NCBI GenBank assembly: GCA_001636495.1
Contig: KV440964.1
Location: 1,504,666-1,568,665 of the forward strand
Reading direction: 5' to 3'
DNA: 64,000 bases
Origin: Sutcliffiella horikoshii
GTDB taxonomy: Bacteria; Bacillota; Bacilli; Bacillales; Bacillaceae_I
Position 1 is the stretch's first letter, and the number at the start of each line of letters is the position of its first letter. Below, piece after piece: positions 8,518-16,908 of the stretch. The notes under the pieces are model-generated. The model saw nothing but the letters and a program-made list of their open reading frames with translations, had not been told where the DNA came from and made no database searches. The translations under genes and the position numbers were made by a program.

Positions 8518-10935
8518 GTGAACTGGTTTAAAAAGCTGTTTGCTCAGCTAAGTGATGAAGACGAGAGAACCATTGAGCAAGATTACGCTGAGAAACCGGT
8601 AAATAAGCAAAAACAGCCAACTGCAAAGGTGGCATACCAATACCCGACCGGTAAATTTCGTTTTCCCCTTATTCCTGATGAAGGCACTGAAAGACAGTCA
8701 AGTATAAGGGAAAAGAGAGAGGATGCTAAAGCGCATCAACCAAGTAAACCAACGGACCATGATAAATTTGAAAACAAAAAGGTAAAGCAGAAGAAGAACG
8801 AGGTGGAAAAGCCACCAAAGAAGAAAGAAGAAGTAGCAAAAAAAGCTCCCCAGCCTCAAAAGAAATTCGAAAAAGTGAAGAATGAAAGTAAGCAGCCCTT
8901 TCATCCAACAGAGTTTGTATCTCCAATCTACGGATACAAATCCCGTCCTTTGGTCGAGGAAAGAGAAGGATATATCCCGGAAATAGAATTGATTAGCAAA
9001 GAATCTCAACTTGTCGAAGTGGAGGAGTCTAACCCACTTGAAACCTATTTTAATGGAAGCTACCGGAGTTTTGCAGAGGTGGAAGAACAAAAGGTTCATG
9101 CTTTCAGTGACCGTCTGTTAGAGGAAAACCAACCGCCACAAATAGTGGAAGAAGATAGAGAAGAGAGAGACGCTTTCTTTGAAGAGGTTGTTGAAACGGA
9201 TGAGCCTGTAATGGAATCTGTGAAAGAAGAAGAGTCAGCTGAATATGATGATGATCCTCACGATACATGGGAAGAAGCAGAACACGAACCGTCTTATGAG
9301 GAGGAGCAACCACAATCTTCATCTATGGAAGAATCTGCAGTTGCAATTGAACACGAACGACCACAAGAAGTAATGGAAGACCGACAAAAACCGGAAGCGA
9401 AAGCCCAGAAAGATTCCAGTAAAAAGCAGCATATCCCGTTTAATGTCATCATGCTCAAACAGGATAAGCGGTCCCTGGAAAAGAAACAACAGACACTGGG
9501 AAAACTGGAGGAGACGCAACCCTACTTCAGAAAACCTTCTATCACCATGCTTTCCATTCCCCCTCAGCATTCCGAGGATGACAGAGAATGGGTAGAGGGC
9601 CAAAGGGAACTTCTTAATGAAACCCTGCACCATTTCAGAGTCGGTGCCAAAGTGGTAAAGGCTACGCAAGGGCCGTCAGTAACACAGTTTGAAGTGCAGC
9701 CCGAGCCTGGAGTAAAGGTGAATAAAATAACCAATCTGAGTGATGATATCAAGTTGAGCCTATCTGCACGCGACATCCGGATGGAAGCGCCAATCCCTGG
9801 GAAAAACACAATAGGAATAGAAGTGCCTAATCGTGTGAGTAAACCCGTATTCATAAGGGAGATAATTCGCCATCCTTCCTTTATCCAGCATACATCGCCA
9901 TTGACGGTTGCATTGGGCCTTGATATATCTGGTCAGCCAGTCGTATTGGATCTGCAGAAGATGCCACATGGGTTGATTGCCGGTGCCACAGGATCTGGGA
10001 AAAGTGTTTGCGTAAACTCCATCATTATCAGTCTATTATTCAAGAGTACTCCTGATGAAGTAAAACTATTATTGATAGATCCGAAGATGGTGGAACTTAC
10101 TCCATACAATCACATACCACATCTGGTAAGCCCGGTCATAACCGATGTCAAAGCCGCAACAGCAGCATTGAAATGGGCAGTCGAAGAGATGGAACGTCGT
10201 TATGAACTATTTGTTCATGCAGGTGTCAGAGATATTGGGAAGTATAATGAAATTGCTAAGAAGCATAAACAAGAAACATTGCCATATATGGTAATCATCA
10301 TTGATGAACTGGCAGATCTGATGATGGTTGCACCAAGTGATGTGGAGGAAGCCATTTGCCGAATCGCACAGAAAGCACGTGCTTGCGGAATGCATCTGTT
10401 GATTGCCACCCAGCGTCCGTCCGTTGATGTCATAACAGGATTGATAAAAGCTAACATCCCAACAAGAATCGCCTTTTCCGTTTCCTCCCAGGTCGACTCC
10501 AGAACCATCATTGATATCGGTGGTGCCGAGCGTCTTCTTGGTAGAGGGGACATGCTACTGTTGGAAAACGGGGCGCCAAAACCAATCAGGGTGCAAGGTA
10601 ACTTCGTATCAGATGAAGAGATTGAGAGAGCGGTAGATCACGTCCGTAAGGAGCAGAAGCCGAATTATCTTTTTGAACAGAGTGAACTGTTAAAAGAGAG
10701 TACCATTCAGGATGAGGATGAGCTGTTTTACGAGGCATGTCAGTATGTAATTGACCAGAACGGTGCTTCCACCTCCAGCCTGCAAAGAAGGTTCCGTATC
10801 GGCTATAATCGTGCGGCACGCTTGATGGAGTTGATGGAGAATCAAGGTGTCATTTCAGGACCAAAAGGCAGTAAACCGAGGGATGTGCTTGTCTCGGAAG
10901 AAGAACTTGTCAGTATGAAAGATTCTGACTATTAA
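8518..10935 (+). CDS. sftA: DNA translocase SftA (FtsK/SpoIIIE family)
   Basis: A soluble FtsK-type motor that clears DNA from the closing septum. Residues 1-300 are a low-complexity Lys/Glu/Pro-rich linker without membrane helices, unlike SpoIIIE or FtsK. The motor follows, with Walker A GATGSGKS near residue 489 and Walker B VIIIDELADL near 594, then a C-terminal gamma winged helix (about 735-800: QRRFRIGYNRAARLMELME) that would read polarity sequences. The chosen GTG 8518 gives MNWFKKLF, matching the way the family begins; GTG 8509 and an upstream ATG are alternatives. With this start it is 805 residues, shorter than B. subtilis SftA by memory. Confidence 0.92.
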   Translation: MNWFKKLFAQLSDEDERTIEQDYAEKPVNKQKQPTAKVAYQYPTGKFRFPLIPDEGTERQSSIREKREDAKAHQPSKPTDHDKFENKKVKQKKNEVEKPPKKKEEVAKKAPQPQKKFEKVKNESKQPFHPTEFVSPIYGYKSRPLVEEREGYIPEIELISKESQLVEVEESNPLETYFNGSYRSFAEVEEQKVHAFSDRLLEENQPPQIVEEDREERDAFFEEVVETDEPVMESVKEEESAEYDDDPHDTWEEAEHEPSYEEEQPQSSSMEESAVAIEHERPQEVMEDRQKPEAKAQKDSSKKQHIPFNVIMLKQDKRSLEKKQQTLGKLEETQPYFRKPSITMLSIPPQHSEDDREWVEGQRELLNETLHHFRVGAKVVKATQGPSVTQFEVQPEPGVKVNKITNLSDDIKLSLSARDIRMEAPIPGKNTIGIEVPNRVSKPVFIREIIRHPSFIQHTSPLTVALGLDISGQPVVLDLQKMPHGLIAGATGSGKSVCVNSIIISLLFKSTPDEVKLLLIDPKMVELTPYNHIPHLVSPVITDVKAATAALKWAVEEMERRYELFVHAGVRDIGKYNEIAKKHKQETLPYMVIIIDELADLMMVAPSDVEEAICRIAQKARACGMHLLIATQRPSVDVITGLIKANIPTRIAFSVSSQVDSRTIIDIGGAERLLGRGDMLLLENGAPKPIRVQGNFVSDEEIERAVDHVRKEQKPNYLFEQSELLKESTIQDEDELFYEACQYVIDQNGASTSSLQRRFRIGYNRAARLMELMENQGVISGPKGSKPRDVLVSEEELVSMKDSDY

Positions 10936-10974
10936 AGCTCCGTAACAGGAAATGTTGTAAATGGATACAAACTT

Positions 10975-10993
10975 CTATTATTATAAATAATAG
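10975..10993. promoter_or_regulatory. Perfect 19-bp palindrome upstream of nicotinate phosphoribosyltransferase
   Basis: CTATTATT-ATA-AATAATAG is a perfect inverted repeat about 75 bases before the start codon at 11067. It lacks a following T-run, so an operator is more likely than a terminator. The regulator is unknown. Confidence 0.45.
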
Positions 10994-11066
10994 TAAAACA
11001 ATAGGAGTCGGCATATCCGGCAAGACAGTAACCCAAAATACAGGGTCGTAAGGAGCTTTTAAGAAA

Positions 11067-12152
11067 ATGAAAGAAATTGAGTTGAAGCTACAAGGCAAAA
11101 TTAAAAGGCTGACCAATCGCACCTTCAAGTTTGACGAGCGTGTGAAAGAAGGATGGTTCTCAGCCGTATATTTTTTAAAAACGCGTGAAATTGTAAAAGA
11201 GTTTAAGCCAGATAATAGTGTCACCATGCAGTTTTTTCAAAAAGATCATGCCGTATTATGCGGAACAGACGAAGTGATTGCATTGATCAAGACCTTCGCT
11301 GATGACCCGGAATCGCTCGAAATCTATTCTTTAAAAGATGGGGATAAAATTGCCCCATTCGAAACGGTTATGACCATTACAGGTCCTTATCAAAATTTCG
11401 GGTTTTTAGAAGGTGTGATAGACGGCATCCTGGCCAGAAGAACTTCTGTATCCACGAATGTTTATAATGTGGTGAAAGCGGCAGGACAAAAGCCTGTCAT
11501 CTTTATGGGGGACCGTGACGATCATTATACACAACAGGCAGGGGACGGTTATGCCGCTCATATCGGTGGTTCGACTGCACAAGCAACTCACGCCATGAAT
11601 GAATGGTGGGGTAAAAAAGGGATGGGCACCATGCCACACGCCCTTATCCAATTATTCAATGGTGATGTTGTGGAAGCTTCCAAAGCATATCACGCCAAAT
11701 TCCCAGAGGATGACCTGCTAGTACTGGTGGATTACAACAATGATGTAATTACGGATGCATTACGGGTAGCCAGGGAGTTCGGTGACAAGCTGAAGGGCGT
11801 ACGGGTGGATACATCAAGAACCATGATTGATCAGCATTTCATCCGCCATCAGGATGTATTGGGAACCTTTGACCCGCGCGGTGTAAATGCACCGTTAGTG
11901 TTTGCCTTGAGGGAAGCATTGGATAAAGAAGGCTTCAACCATGTGAAAATTGTGGTAAGTGGAGGATTCAGTGAGCAACGCATCAAAGAATTCGAAGAAC
12001 AGGAAGTCCCTGTGGACATCTATGGTGTAGGAGGCAGTTTGCTGAAAATCCACATAGGATTTACAGGGGATAATGTTGTGTTAAACGGTGAACCACAAGC
12101 AAAAGCCGGTAGAAAGTACCGCTTTAATGACCGTCTGGAAAAAGTGGACTGA
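11067..12152 (+). CDS. Nicotinate phosphoribosyltransferase
   Basis: This 361-residue enzyme should convert nicotinate and PRPP to nicotinate mononucleotide in NAD salvage. The type II phosphoribosyltransferase fold is indicated by RRTSVSTNVYNVV, FMGDRDDHY, GGSTAQATHAMNEWW, VDYNNDVITDALRVAREF, VRVDTSR and the phosphate-binding VSGGFSEQRIKEF. It is the short form found in many Bacillaceae, not the longer YueK-like PncB, so I give no symbol. GTAAGGAGC lies about 10 bases before ATG 11067. It stands between sftA and murC as a single gene with its own terminator-like hairpin. Confidence 0.9.
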   Translation: MKEIELKLQGKIKRLTNRTFKFDERVKEGWFSAVYFLKTREIVKEFKPDNSVTMQFFQKDHAVLCGTDEVIALIKTFADDPESLEIYSLKDGDKIAPFETVMTITGPYQNFGFLEGVIDGILARRTSVSTNVYNVVKAAGQKPVIFMGDRDDHYTQQAGDGYAAHIGGSTAQATHAMNEWWGKKGMGTMPHALIQLFNGDVVEASKAYHAKFPEDDLLVLVDYNNDVITDALRVAREFGDKLKGVRVDTSRTMIDQHFIRHQDVLGTFDPRGVNAPLVFALREALDKEGFNHVKIVVSGGFSEQRIKEFEEQEVPVDIYGVGGSLLKIHIGFTGDNVVLNGEPQAKAGRKYRFNDRLEKVD

Positions 12153-12469
12153 CGTATATCGACCCACCTATAATGGGAAAACTGGTAGAAAAATAAGTCT
12201 ATCAGTTTTTCTTCTGTCGTTTCAGTAATTCGAACGGAACTAGAGGAATTTTTCAATTAGTGCTATAATAGGTCGTTGTTAGGCAAAAGACTTTTTTACA
12301 TATGGTTTGAACCCCTTAGTTTAGGGGAATTAGCAAATTTAGACGCTTATCATATAATGGTATATCCATGCAGGGAAAACGATGTCTTGCACAAAAAATA
12401 AACTATTAATCAGTTCGGTTTCAGAATAAGTAATCGAATTATATATAGATAAATGTTGGAGGTTTTTTC
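12153..12469. other. Spacer upstream of murC
   Basis: This 317-bp spacer holds a terminator-like hairpin at 12177-12210 (AAAACTGGTAGA / TCTATCAGTTTT, then TTC) and a small stem CCCCTTAG/TTTAGGGG near 12310-12327. No small gene is supported. A murC promoter should lie in the AT-rich part, but no clean -35/-10 pair stands out. Confidence 0.5.
12177..12210 (+). terminator. Terminator-like hairpin after nicotinate phosphoribosyltransferase
   Basis: Arms of about 12 bp with one G-T pair, an AAATAAG loop and a short T tract. Confidence 0.6.
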
Positions 12470-13771
12470 ATGACCATTTATCATTTTGTTGGTATAAAAG
12501 GTTCAGGAATGAGTGCACTTGCGGGGATTCTCGACGATATGCACTATCAGGTTCAAGGCTCGGATATTGAGAAAAGGTTCTTTACTCAGAAAGGGCTAGA
12601 AGAAAAAGGCATCACGATCCTTCCTTTCGATAAAGACAATATCAAGGAAGACATGACGGTGATAGCAGGTAATGCATTTCCTGACACTCACGAGGAAATT
12701 GAGGCGGCGAAGCAATTGAATGTACCTGTTATTCGCTACCCGCAATTTCTAGGACAGTTTATGGAGAAGTTTACAAGTATAGCTGTTACAGGCGCCCATG
12801 GAAAAACATCCACAACAGGATTGCTCTCCCATGTCATTCAAGGAGCCAAGCCGACATCCTACCTTATTGGGGACGGTACTGGCCGAGGAGCCGAAGACAG
12901 CGAATATTTCGTCTTTGAAGCATGTGAATACAAAAGACACTTCTTGTCCTATTTCCCGGACTACACCATTATGACAAACATCGACTTCGATCATCCCGAT
13001 TATTTCGGCAGTATCGATGATGTGTTCAATGCCTTCCAGGAGATGGCGCTGCAAGTGAAAAAAGGAATCATTGCCTGTGGAGACGACGAGTACCTGCAAA
13101 AAATACAAGCCAAAGTACCTGTGATCTATTACGGATTCGGTGAAGAGAATGATTTCCAGGCTCGCCATGTGGAAAAATCCACCGAAGGAACGACATTTGA
13201 TGTGTTTGTCCGTAACAACCACTATGCAACCTTTAAAATAAATGGCTATGGTGATCACAATATCATGAATTCTCTAGCAGTTATCGCACTCTGTCACTAC
13301 GAAGAAATACCTGTTGATGTGATCCAGAGCCAGCTGCTTACATTTGAAGGGGTAAAGCGCAGATTTTCCGAAAAAGTTGTCGGTGCACAAGTGCTGATTG
13401 ATGACTATGCGCATCATCCGACTGAAATCCGCGCAACCATCGATGCGGCGAATCAAAAGTACCCGGACCGCGATGTTATTGCCGTGTTCCAACCGCATAC
13501 CTTTACAAGAACGCAAACCTTCTTGAACGAGTTTGCTGAAAGTCTAAGTGGAGCAGACCATGTGTATCTATGTGATATTTTCGGTTCAGCCCGTGAGAAC
13601 CAAGGAAAGCTGACCATCAATGATTTGCTCGAAAAAATAGATCAGGCAGAGATTCTTACGGAACAAGGAACAGAATTATTGGCAAAGCATGAAAATAGCG
13701 TCATCATTTTCATGGGTGCCGGTGATGTTACAAAGTTCCAGGAAGCGTATGAAAAGTCGCTGCAACATTAA
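12470..13771 (+). CDS. murC: UDP-N-acetylmuramate--L-alanine ligase MurC
   Basis: A 433-residue cytoplasmic Mur ligase adding the first amino acid of the peptidoglycan stem peptide. The N-terminal Rossmann domain begins [15 protein letters not shown]. The ATP loop is GAHGKTSTT (about 108-116). The central domain has [26 protein letters not shown] and the C-terminal domain has [14 protein letters not shown] and [12 protein letters not shown]. Length matches the family. TTGGAGG precedes the ATG by a good spacing. A strong terminator follows. The neighbourhood sftA...murC...ytxGHJ is the B. subtilis arrangement. Confidence 0.97.
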   Translation: MTIYHFVGIKGSGMSALAGILDDMHYQVQGSDIEKRFFTQKGLEEKGITILPFDKDNIKEDMTVIAGNAFPDTHEEIEAAKQLNVPVIRYPQFLGQFMEKFTSIAVTGAHGKTSTTGLLSHVIQGAKPTSYLIGDGTGRGAEDSEYFVFEACEYKRHFLSYFPDYTIMTNIDFDHPDYFGSIDDVFNAFQEMALQVKKGIIACGDDEYLQKIQAKVPVIYYGFGEENDFQARHVEKSTEGTTFDVFVRNNHYATFKINGYGDHNIMNSLAVIALCHYEEIPVDVIQSQLLTFEGVKRRFSEKVVGAQVLIDDYAHHPTEIRATIDAANQKYPDRDVIAVFQPHTFTRTQTFLNEFAESLSGADHVYLCDIFGSARENQGKLTINDLLEKIDQAEILTEQGTELLAKHENSVIIFMGAGDVTKFQEAYEKSLQH

Positions 13772-13777
13772 TTACCA

Positions 13778-13810
13778 ACCGGTCTCCCTTTAAAAGGGAG
13801 GCCGGTTTTT
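13778..13810 (+). terminator. murC terminator
   Basis: Stem ACCGGTCTCCCTTT / AAAGGGAGGCCGGT followed by TTTTT. Confidence 0.9.
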
Positions 13811-13839
13811 ATTTCACAGATAAGGAAGTAGATATTACT

Positions 13840-13891
13840 GTTGATTTCCGTTCCAGGCGCTTCGCTTGCCTTCCTTGTCCGACAGGCAAGA
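13840..13891 (+). repeat. Structured intergenic repeat, truncated copy 2
   Basis: GTTGATTTCCGTTCCAGGCG starts as in the full copies, then changes after about 32 bases to a small inverted repeat (CTTGCCTTCCTTGTC / GACAGGCAAG). The rest of the element is missing and the 52-bp tandem array begins 12 bases later. Confidence 0.7.
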
Positions 13892-13903
13892 AGGAATATC
13901 TTT

Positions 13904-14080
13904 ATCCTGGTTATGAAGACCTCTGTGACGTGAAAATTGAAGTGGAGAGGTCTTCATCCTGGTTATGAAGACCTCTGTGACGTGAAAATTGAAGTGGAGA
14001 GGTCTTCATCCTGGTTATGAAGACCTCTGTGACGTGAAAATTGAAGTGGAGAGGTCTTCATCCTTGGTTATGAAGACCAC
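13904..14080 (+). repeat. 52-bp tandem repeat array A (three full copies plus a partial)
   Basis: Units start at 13904, 13956, 14008 and 14060, a constant 52-bp period. Each carries the inverted pair GAAGACCTCT / AGAGGTCTTC separated by 22 bases. The first three units are identical as read. A diverged array of the same period and core lies at 34393. 52 is not a multiple of three, so the array is non-coding. Confidence 0.92.
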
Positions 14081-14112
14081 CCCGCAGCAAAGCGAAAAGA
14101 GCCTATAGAAAA

Positions 14113-14141
14113 AACCACCCACAACTTGATTGTGGATGGTC
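14113..14141 (-). terminator. Terminator of the aminopeptidase gene
   Basis: On the minus strand ACCATCCACAA / TTGTGGGTGGT with a TCAAG loop is followed by TTTTTT, 15 bases past the stop. Confidence 0.85.
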
Positions 14142-14155
14142 CCCTAACACAAATC

Positions 14156-15271
14156 TTATTTCAAATTCTCCGGATTCAATCCTTCAAGCTCAGAAACGAC
14201 AAATTTCCCATCTTTTCTGATCAATACATCATCAAAATAGATTTCTCCCCCACCGTATTCAGGGCGTTGGATCATCACCATGTCCCAGTGGATGTCGGAA
14301 TTGTTGCCGTTCCATGCATCTTCATATGCCTGACCAGGAGTGAAGTGGAAGCTACCATCAATTTTCTCATCAAACAGGATATCCTGCATCGGATGTTGGA
14401 TATACGGATTCACCCCGATAGCAAATTCCCCGACAAAACGTGCACCCTCATCTGTATCGAAAATCTTGTTGATACGTTCGGAATCATTGGCGGTTGCTTC
14501 GACAATTTTTCCATCGCGGAATGTCAATTTCACATTCTCATATGTGAAACCTTGATAAGGAGATGGAGTGTTATACGTGATTGTCCCATTTACAGAATTC
14601 TTTACTGGAGCTGTATAGACTTCCCCATCAGGGATGTTCATTTCACCAGCACATTTGATGGCCGGGATATCTTTAATGGAGAAGGTTAAGTCTGTCCCTT
14701 CACCTGTAATTCGTACTTTATCCGTTTTGTTCATTAATTCTACCAATGCATCCATCGCATTGCTCATTTTTCCGTAATCCAGATTACATACGTCGAAGTA
14801 GAAGTTTTCAAACCCTTCTGTGCTCATTTTAGCAAGCTGTGCCATGCTTGCATTCGGATAGCGTAGGACCACCCATTTTGTTTTAGGAACACGGATGTCT
14901 CTGTGTACTTTCTTTCCTACTGTGCTGCCTTGGATCTTTTGTTTCTCATCAGGCACATCGGATAATTCAGAGATGTTGTCCCCCGAACGAAGGCCGATAT
15001 ATGCATCCATATTCTTCATGACATTTGCTTCAAAATCAGCTTTCATGTTAAATTGTTCTTCATGGGCACCCATTAACAGTGCACGGTCAACCTGGACATC
15101 CTTCAAGGATACGAAAGGATAGCCACCAGCTTTGTATGCTTCCTCTACAAGTGCAACTACCAGCTCTCTTTGTAGACCGAAGTTTTCAATTAATACCTTT
15201 TCGCCTTTTTGAAGACGGACGGAGTAGTTAATTAGGTTTCTTGCTAGTGTTTGAATCCGAGGATCTTTCAT
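14156..15271 (-). CDS. ampS: M29-family aminopeptidase (AmpS/aminopeptidase T type)
   Basis: A 371-residue cytoplasmic metallo-aminopeptidase of family M29. Typical features are the N-terminus RIQTLARNLINYSVRLQKGEKVLIE, the metal-binding region with E at RFVGEFAIGVNP, and the late HFTPGQAYEDAW...DIHWDMVMIQRPEYGGGEIYFDDVLIRKDGKF, where His and Asp ligands of the family lie. The chosen ATG at 15271 follows AGGGGGC; an open stretch of 31 codons upstream to 15364 has no ribosome site and is outside the family length. It reads toward murC and is transcribed alone. Its substrate preference cannot be told from sequence. Confidence 0.88.
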   Translation of the reverse strand: MKDPRIQTLARNLINYSVRLQKGEKVLIENFGLQRELVVALVEEAYKAGGYPFVSLKDVQVDRALLMGAHEEQFNMKADFEANVMKNMDAYIGLRSGDNISELSDVPDEKQKIQGSTVGKKVHRDIRVPKTKWVVLRYPNASMAQLAKMSTEGFENFYFDVCNLDYGKMSNAMDALVELMNKTDKVRITGEGTDLTFSIKDIPAIKCAGEMNIPDGEVYTAPVKNSVNGTITYNTPSPYQGFTYENVKLTFRDGKIVEATANDSERINKIFDTDEGARFVGEFAIGVNPYIQHPMQDILFDEKIDGSFHFTPGQAYEDAWNGNNSDIHWDMVMIQRPEYGGGEIYFDDVLIRKDGKFVVSELEGLNPENLK

Positions 15272-15390
15272 TGTTTTGCCCCCTAGTGAATTGGTTATGT
15301 ACCTACTATATTGTAACCGATTCCGCGAACTTTGTTGAATTTTTTGTCTAAAAATAAATGTCATATTTTCAAAAAAACTTTTATTTTTTG

Positions 15391-15418
15391 AAGGGATTTT
15401 CCTTTTGTCCTAGAATAA
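15391..15418 (+). promoter_or_regulatory. Possible SigH promoter of ytxGHJ
   Basis: AGGGATT (15392-15398) and CTAGAATAA (GAAT at 15413-15416), separated by 11-12 bases, resemble the SigH pattern RNAGGAWWW / RNNGAATWW with one mismatch in the -35 box. In B. subtilis this operon is reported to use SigH and SigB. Confidence 0.5.
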
Positions 15419-15433
15419 AAAGGGGTATAGGAT

Positions 15434-15458
15434 GTTTAAACTGTAATATATGGGGTAA
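15434..15458 (+). promoter_or_regulatory. SigB (general stress) promoter of ytxGHJ
   Basis: GTTTAA (15434-15439), 13-base spacer, GGGTAA (15453-15458): an almost perfect match to the SigB consensus GTTTAA-N12-15-GGGWAW. It lies 44 bases before the ytxG start. Confidence 0.85.
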
Positions 15459-15501
15459 AGAGTTAGTATGTTATGTACGTCAGCAGCCAGGAGGTGTCAC
15501 G

Positions 15502-15936
15502 TTGAGTGAATTGCTTTACATTAGCGCAATTATTGTAGCTATTGCTTTTTTAATATTAGTTATTTTTGTTTCAAAAACTCTTCTATCAGTGCAAGGCACA
15601 TTAAATCAAGTAGCCGGGACTCTAGGTAGCATTGAAAACCAGATGAAGGGGATCACATCCGAGACGGAGCAGATATTACATAAGACCAATGTATTAATGG
15701 ACGACATTCAAGACAAGTCGCAGCAACTTAATACGGTTGTAACTGCTGTTAAGGATGTTGGCACTTCCATTCAAGGATTTAATCATTCCGTTTCACGTTT
15801 ATCTAATAATGTTGCTAAGCAGCTAGATCAAAACCAAGATAAGGTGTCGCAAGTCGTCCAATGGTCTAATGTAGCAATGGAGCTTGTTGAAAAATGGAAT
15901 GAGAGAAAACAGAAAAATAAAATCAACAATTTATGA
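15502..15936 (+). CDS. ytxG: General stress protein YtxG (DUF948)
   Basis: A 144-residue membrane protein of the DUF948 family. One N-terminal membrane helix (LYISAIIVAIAFLILVIFVS) is followed by a cytoplasmic coiled coil with heptads through about residue 125 and a basic tail. The start is TTG 15502, six or so bases after AGGAGGTG; the open frame reaches back 48 codons but that part lies over the promoters. First gene of the SigB/SigH-controlled ytxGHJ operon. Molecular function is not established; the partner genes suggest an envelope stress role. Confidence 0.9.
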   Translation: MSELLYISAIIVAIAFLILVIFVSKTLLSVQGTLNQVAGTLGSIENQMKGITSETEQILHKTNVLMDDIQDKSQQLNTVVTAVKDVGTSIQGFNHSVSRLSNNVAKQLDQNQDKVSQVVQWSNVAMELVEKWNERKQKNKINNL

Positions 15937-15949
15937 GGAGGAATCGGAA

Positions 15950-16465
15950 ATGAGCAATGAAGAGATGAAAAATCAAGAGGTTAACAAAGACAGCATTAAT
16001 GCAAAGGACTTATTAATCGGTACATTGATTGGTGGAATCGTGGGTGCTACAACTGCCCTTTTCCTAGCTCCTAAATCCGGTAGAGAACTTCGTGGGGATA
16101 TTACAGATCAAGCAACTCAACTTAAGGAAAGAACAGACCTTTGGAAGCTTCAAGCTACTGAATATACTACTGAACTTGCTGAAACAGCAAAAGACAAAAC
16201 AAATCAATTAACGAAAGCAATCACAGATCAAACTCAGCAAGTAATGGATAAAGTTAAGCAACTGAGAGAAAAAAACGGGGATGTATCCATGGAATTGCAA
16301 GAGCAGGTTCAAGACATCATCTCTGAAGCGGCTACTGCAATTGAAAATGGTACCGATGACATGTCTGACGAAGTAAAACAAAGACTTGAAGAAACGAAAG
16401 CTGCGTTGGAAGACGTAGAGAAAAAGTTGTCTGAGAGCGAAGAAGAGCAAAACGTGAACGCATAA
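15950..16465 (+). CDS. ytxH: General stress protein YtxH
   Basis: A 171-residue YtxH-family protein. A glycine-zipper membrane helix (LLIGTLIGGIVGATTALFLAPKSGRELR, about residues 23-50) carries the family hallmark APKSG, followed by a long charged amphipathic helix typical of LEA-like or apolipoprotein-like stress proteins, ending acidic. ATG 15950 follows GAGGAGG; translation from further upstream would overlap ytxG. A terminator-like hairpin separates it from ytxJ. Confidence 0.92.
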   Translation: MSNEEMKNQEVNKDSINAKDLLIGTLIGGIVGATTALFLAPKSGRELRGDITDQATQLKERTDLWKLQATEYTTELAETAKDKTNQLTKAITDQTQQVMDKVKQLREKNGDVSMELQEQVQDIISEAATAIENGTDDMSDEVKQRLEETKAALEDVEKKLSESEEEQNVNA

Positions 16466-16475
16466 CTTGAGATTG

Positions 16476-16510
16476 AAACGGCGAAGTGGTATGATAGCTT
16501 CGCCGTTTTC
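16476..16510 (+). terminator. Terminator or attenuator between ytxH and ytxJ
   Basis: AAACGGCGAAG / CTTCGCCGTTTT with an 11-base loop. Readthrough would be needed if ytxJ is expressed from the ytxG promoters. Confidence 0.8.
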
Positions 16511-16543
16511 TATTTAATTTTTAACTAGTAAAGGATGTAGATT

Positions 16544-16870
16544 ATGAATAAGACCATGATTCAAACCGTAGAAGAATTTGAACAAATCCTTCAGGAGAAT
16601 AAAACGTTTCTATTTTTCAAAAATAGTACAACCTGCCCAATCAGTCATGCTGCTTATGAAGAGTTTGAGAATTTTGTAGCAGATCAGGATCAGGTTCCTT
16701 GCTTTTATTTAAATGTCCAAGAAGCGAAACCGCTCTCCAATCATATAGCGGAAGCTACTGGAGTGAAGCATGAATCTCCACAGGCGCTTTTGTTCAAAGA
16801 TGGTAAAGTGGTGTGGGATGCATCTCATTGGAAAATCACTTATTCTTCTTTACAAGAGAATGCAAAATAA
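16544..16870 (+). CDS. ytxJ: Monothiol bacilliredoxin-like protein YtxJ
   Basis: A 108-residue thioredoxin-fold protein of the YtxJ/BrxC family. The active site is a single cysteine, STTCPIS (Cys near residue 30), which fits bacilliredoxin-type removal of bacillithiol from S-bacillithiolated proteins. ESPQALLFKDGKVVWDASHWKIT is the conserved C-terminal part with the cis-Pro. Third gene of the ytxGHJ stress cluster; a bidirectional terminator separates it from the convergent FtsA-like gene. Confidence 0.9.
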   Translation: MNKTMIQTVEEFEQILQENKTFLFFKNSTTCPISHAAYEEFENFVADQDQVPCFYLNVQEAKPLSNHIAEATGVKHESPQALLFKDGKVVWDASHWKITYSSLQENAK

Positions 16871-16903
16871 AACGAACGTGCATCCTTGCACGTTCGTTTT
16901 TTC
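16869..16903. terminator. Bidirectional terminator
   Basis: AAAACGAACGTGCA / TGCACGTTCGTTTT, perfect 14-bp stem, T tract on both strands; serves ytxJ (+) and the FtsA-like gene (-). Confidence 0.9.
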
Positions 16904-16908
16904 TACGT

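Noticed and set aside
10936-11066. NAD+-type riboswitch before nicotinate phosphoribosyltransferase
   Set aside because: I could not find the conserved core of any known NAD-responsive riboswitch; only a palindrome is evident.
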